Source of the DNA: Candidatus Latescibacteria bacterium 4484_7
GTDB lineage: Bacteria > Krumholzibacteriota > Krumholzibacteriia > Krumholzibacteriales > Krumholzibacteriaceae
Length of the DNA stretch: 6,180 bases
Direction of reading: 5' to 3'
Assembly: GCA_002085285.1 (NCBI GenBank)
Contig: NATK01000161.1
Coordinates: forward strand, 1 to 6,180
This document shows, one piece after another, positions 4,880 through 6,180 of the stretch. The notes under the pieces are model-generated. The model was not told where the DNA came from. It saw only the letters and a program-made list of their open reading frames with translations, and did not search any database. Each line of letters starts with the position of its first letter. Positions within the stretch are counted from its first letter, which is position 1. Made by a program: the position numbers and the translations under genes.

Positions 4880-6136
4880 TCATTCGTACAGCGGGAAACG
4901 GGCGACGAGGTCCGCCGTGGCATTTCTAACATCCGAGATTACCTTCTCGTCGTCTATATTCTCGAGGACCCTCACCATGAGCCTCCCGATCTCTTCCATC
5001 TCCGGTTCCTTCATCCCTCTCGTGGTGAGGGCCGGTGTCCCAACCCGGATGCCTGATGTAACGAACGGGCTCTTCTCGTCAAATGGAACGGTGTTCTTGT
5101 TCACCGTCATACCAGCCTTCTCCAGAGCCTTTTCCGCATCTTTCCCGGTGATTCCCTTGTTCGAAAGGTCTATGAGGAAAAGATGGGTGTCGGTGCCTCC
5201 GCTCACCACCTCGAAACCGTTCTCCATCATTACGGAAGCGAGCTTCTTTGAATTGGCGACGATCTGCCTCTGGTACGCCTTGAATTCGTCCGTCATCGCT
5301 TCCTTGAAACAGACTGCCTTTGCCGCTATGACGTGCATGAACGGCCCGCCCTGAGTGCCGGGAAAATTCATCTTGTCGATCGTCTTGGCATACTTGGCAG
5401 GCGAAAGGATCAGGCCGCCTCTCGGCCCTCTCAACGTCTTGTGCGTTGTCGATGTCACAACATCGGCGTATGGCACAGGGCTCGGGTGGACACCGGCGGC
5501 GACGAGACCAGCTATATGGGCAATATCTACCATGAGATAGGCTCCAACCCTGTCACATATCTCACGTAGCCTCTTGAAATCCAGTGTCCTGGGGTAGGCG
5601 CTCGCCCCGGCAACTATGAGCTTGGGCTTCTCGCGAAGCGCCTGCTCTTCGAGTGCGTCGTAATTCAACTGCTTCGTTTCTCTGTCCACTTCGTAGTGGA
5701 CCACCTGCAAGAACATGCCCGAAAAGTTGACGGGATGACCATGAGAGAGGTGGCCACCGTGTGAAAGGCTCAACCCCATGATCTTGTCGCCGTGCTCGAG
5801 GAAAGATAGGTATGCGGTGATATTGGCCTGGGTGCCCGAATGCGGCTGGACATTCGCGTGTTCCGCGCCGAACAGCTCTTTGGCCCTCTCCCTCGCCAGC
5901 TCCTCCGCCTTGTCGACAAACTCGCACCCGCCGTAATAACGCTTGCCGGGGTACCCTTCGGCATACTTGTTCTGCATCGGGTTGCTCAGAGCGGCGAGAA
6001 CCGCTTTGCTCGCAAAGTTCTCGCTGGCTATCAGTTCGAGCTGGCCCTGCTGCCTCGCCAGCTCCTCCTTCATTGCATCCATTATCTCGCTGTCCGTCTC
6101 AGCAAGATACTTGAAAAGGTTTTCATCGTAAAGCAT
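4880..6136 (-). CDS. glyA: Serine hydroxymethyltransferase
   Basis: PLP-dependent fold-type I enzyme that interconverts serine plus tetrahydrofolate with glycine plus 5,10-methylene-tetrahydrofolate; the main source of one-carbon units, cytoplasmic. The 418-residue protein is full length with no internal gap. Landmarks are LIASENFAS near the N-terminus, QNKYAEGYPGKRYYGG, VQPHSGTQAN, SHGGHLSHG, D204-x-x-H207 (MVDIAHIAGLVAAG) for the cofactor ring, the Schiff-base lysine K233 in TTHKTLRGPRGG, MNFPGTQGGP, GTDTHLFLIDL, and SGIRVGTPALTTRGM. I chose ATG 6136 because AGAGG lies 8 nt upstream; an in-frame GTG at 6145 overlaps that ribosome site and is less likely. It is followed by a hairpin and then the dCMP deaminase and nrdR genes. 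Supplying methylene-THF for thymidylate synthesis fits that context. Confidence 0.98.
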   Translation of the reverse strand: MLYDENLFKYLAETDSEIMDAMKEELARQQGQLELIASENFASKAVLAALSNPMQNKYAEGYPGKRYYGGCEFVDKAEELARERAKELFGAEHANVQPHSGTQANITAYLSFLEHGDKIMGLSLSHGGHLSHGHPVNFSGMFLQVVHYEVDRETKQLNYDALEEQALREKPKLIVAGASAYPRTLDFKRLREICDRVGAYLMVDIAHIAGLVAAGVHPSPVPYADVVTSTTHKTLRGPRGGLILSPAKYAKTIDKMNFPGTQGGPFMHVIAAKAVCFKEAMTDEFKAYQRQIVANSKKLASVMMENGFEVVSGGTDTHLFLIDLSNKGITGKDAEKALEKAGMTVNKNTVPFDEKSPFVTSGIRVGTPALTTRGMKEPEMEEIGRLMVRVLENIDDEKVISDVRNATADLVARFPLYE

Positions 6137-6180
6137 ATCGATCACCTCTCGTCAATCGCCACCTGCAAGCAAGCTCTCTC

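Noticed and set aside
4863..5354. Long plus-strand open frame of 163 codons
   Set aside because: It lies wholly inside glyA on the opposite strand and has no family-like motifs; it is a shadow of the coding pattern.
6137..6180. Tail of an upstream gene before glyA (such as rpiB)
   Set aside because: Two minus-strand frames end with a stop here, but the few residues visible do not identify any gene.

Overview
The window is a compact bacterial chromosome segment of about 50% GC. All seven recognisable genes lie on the minus strand, so transcription runs from position 6180 towards 1. The TatC and long-chain polyprenyl synthase are of ordinary bacterial type. Nothing fixes the phylum; a deep-branching, possibly uncultured Gram-negative lineage is a guess from the gene mix. 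I see no mobile element, CRISPR array, tRNA, rRNA or phage gene.

Layout in transcription order: glyA (serine hydroxymethyltransferase, 6136-4880) ends at a probable hairpin terminator. A 189 bp gap follows, then a dCMP deaminase gene (4690-4220). nrdR (GTG start at 4205) follows 14 bp later and has lost its reading frame near 3926. A second hairpin terminator (3706-3679) and a candidate promoter (3641-3613) precede an exported protein of unknown function (3573-2719). tatC (2707-1979) follows closely. A good extended -10 promoter (1931-1903) then precedes a damaged long-chain polyprenyl diphosphate synthase gene (1831-934). Last comes an amrS-type radical SAM gene (TTG start at 872) that runs off the window edge.

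The first three genes form a coherent deoxynucleotide group. GlyA makes methylene-tetrahydrofolate, dCMP deaminase makes dUMP (the two substrates of thymidylate synthase), and NrdR represses ribonucleotide reductase genes. The second half is envelope-related: an exported protein, a Tat translocase subunit and a polyprenyl synthase.

The main surprise is that two usually conserved genes, nrdR and the polyprenyl synthase, each lack an internal stretch and change frame in the same direction. Family spacing suggests losses of about 29 nt and 101 nt, both equal to 2 modulo 3. This may be real gene decay, a strain variant, or an assembly or sequencing error. The sequence alone cannot decide. I found no convincing new biological system here.
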